The notes below the pieces were generated by a model. The model searched no databases and was not told the origin of the DNA. It saw nothing but the letters and a program-made list of their open reading frames with translations. Made by a program: the position numbers and the translations under genes. From positions 1 through 6,534 of the forward strand of contig JAGHBR010000507.1 of assembly GCA_021160885.1 (NCBI GenBank): 6,534 nt of DNA. Reading direction: 5' to 3'. This document shows positions 6,391 through 6,534 of the stretch, piece after piece; the stretch's first letter is position 1; each line of letters opens with the position of its first letter. The stretch comes from Caldisericaceae bacterium (lineage in GTDB: Bacteria; Calditrichota; Calditrichia; Calditrichales; Calditrichaceae).

Positions 6391-6418
6391 CTCCCTTCCC
6401 TTTGGAAAGGGACGGGAG
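6391..6418. repeat. Strong GC-rich hairpin of unknown role
   Basis: CTCCC-T-TCCCTT (6391-6402) pairs with AAGGGA-C-GGGAG (6407-6418) around the loop TGGA: 11 base pairs with one internal mismatch. No T-run follows on either strand, so it is not a standard intrinsic terminator. A 9-bp pair, CATTGCTGT (6348-6356) with ACAGCAATG (6423-6431), encloses it and could close a larger structure of about 84 nt. Confidence 0.55.
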
Positions 6419-6534
6419 AACCACAGCAATGGTTTGCAGGACGTAATCTTAACGCGTGGAAACATTTCCATTCCCTGCGCAGCATGGTTTAATACTTAAT
6501 TGGTTGAATGGGCTTGAAGAAGGCAGTGTCTGAC

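Larger units (their letters stand above)
6027..6534. other. Intergenic region upstream of prmC; leader, degenerate repeats and hairpins, no gene seen
   Basis: About 500 bp with no credible protein frame on either strand. The part next to prmC (6027-6180) is A/T-rich and should hold the operon promoter on the minus strand, but I find no convincing -35/-10 pair. It contains AACAAATTT (6061-6069) paired with AAATTTGTT (6084-6092), and TGCCTT (6109-6114) paired with AAGGCA (6120-6125). Beyond it lie G-rich repeats (6201-6312), a strong hairpin (6391-6418) and TGGAAA-CA-TTTCCA (6457-6470). The neighbouring gene must lie past the window end. Confidence 0.7.

Overview
The window comes from a bacterium with moderate to low G+C. 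A C-terminal type IX secretion (T9SS)-type sorting domain on the first protein points to the Bacteroidota/Ignavibacteriota/Calditrichota side of the tree. My best guess is a Calditrichota (Caldithrix-like) organism, from general protein style only; no marker gene settles it.

Layout. (1) Positions 1-2408, plus strand: a two-gene unit. The first gene is the 3' part of a secreted zinc metalloprotease of the MXAN_6640 type with a T9SS sorting tail. It overlaps by one base (TAATG) a gene for an exported TPR-repeat protein. (2) Positions 2409-2928: about 520 bp without a convincing gene, between convergent transcription units. It holds a 71-bp element with 21-nt inverted ends, two further hairpins, a sigma-70 promoter with perfect hexamers and 17-bp spacing that faces no recognisable gene, and a C-rich degenerate repeat. 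(3) Positions 2929-6026, minus strand: prmC (release-factor glutamine methyltransferase) followed by rnr (RNase R), overlapping by ATGA. (4) Positions 6027-6534: about 500 bp without a gene. It contains the prmC leader, a G-rich degenerate repeat that is the inverted relative of the one at 2859-2926, and a strong hairpin.

How the parts may work together: prmC and rnr are both translation/RNA quality-control genes (release-factor modification; decay of structured RNA) and are almost certainly co-transcribed and translationally coupled. The protease and TPR protein are probably co-expressed and both leave the cytoplasm, but their joint role is unknown. The coding genes belong to known families. 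The less explained material is in the two intergenic stretches, where a dispersed repeat (GGGTTAAGGG / TTGGTTGAATGG-like) brackets the prmC-rnr operon in inverted orientation and an orphan consensus promoter faces the 3' end of rnr. I see no CRISPR array, tRNA, rRNA, transposase or defence system.
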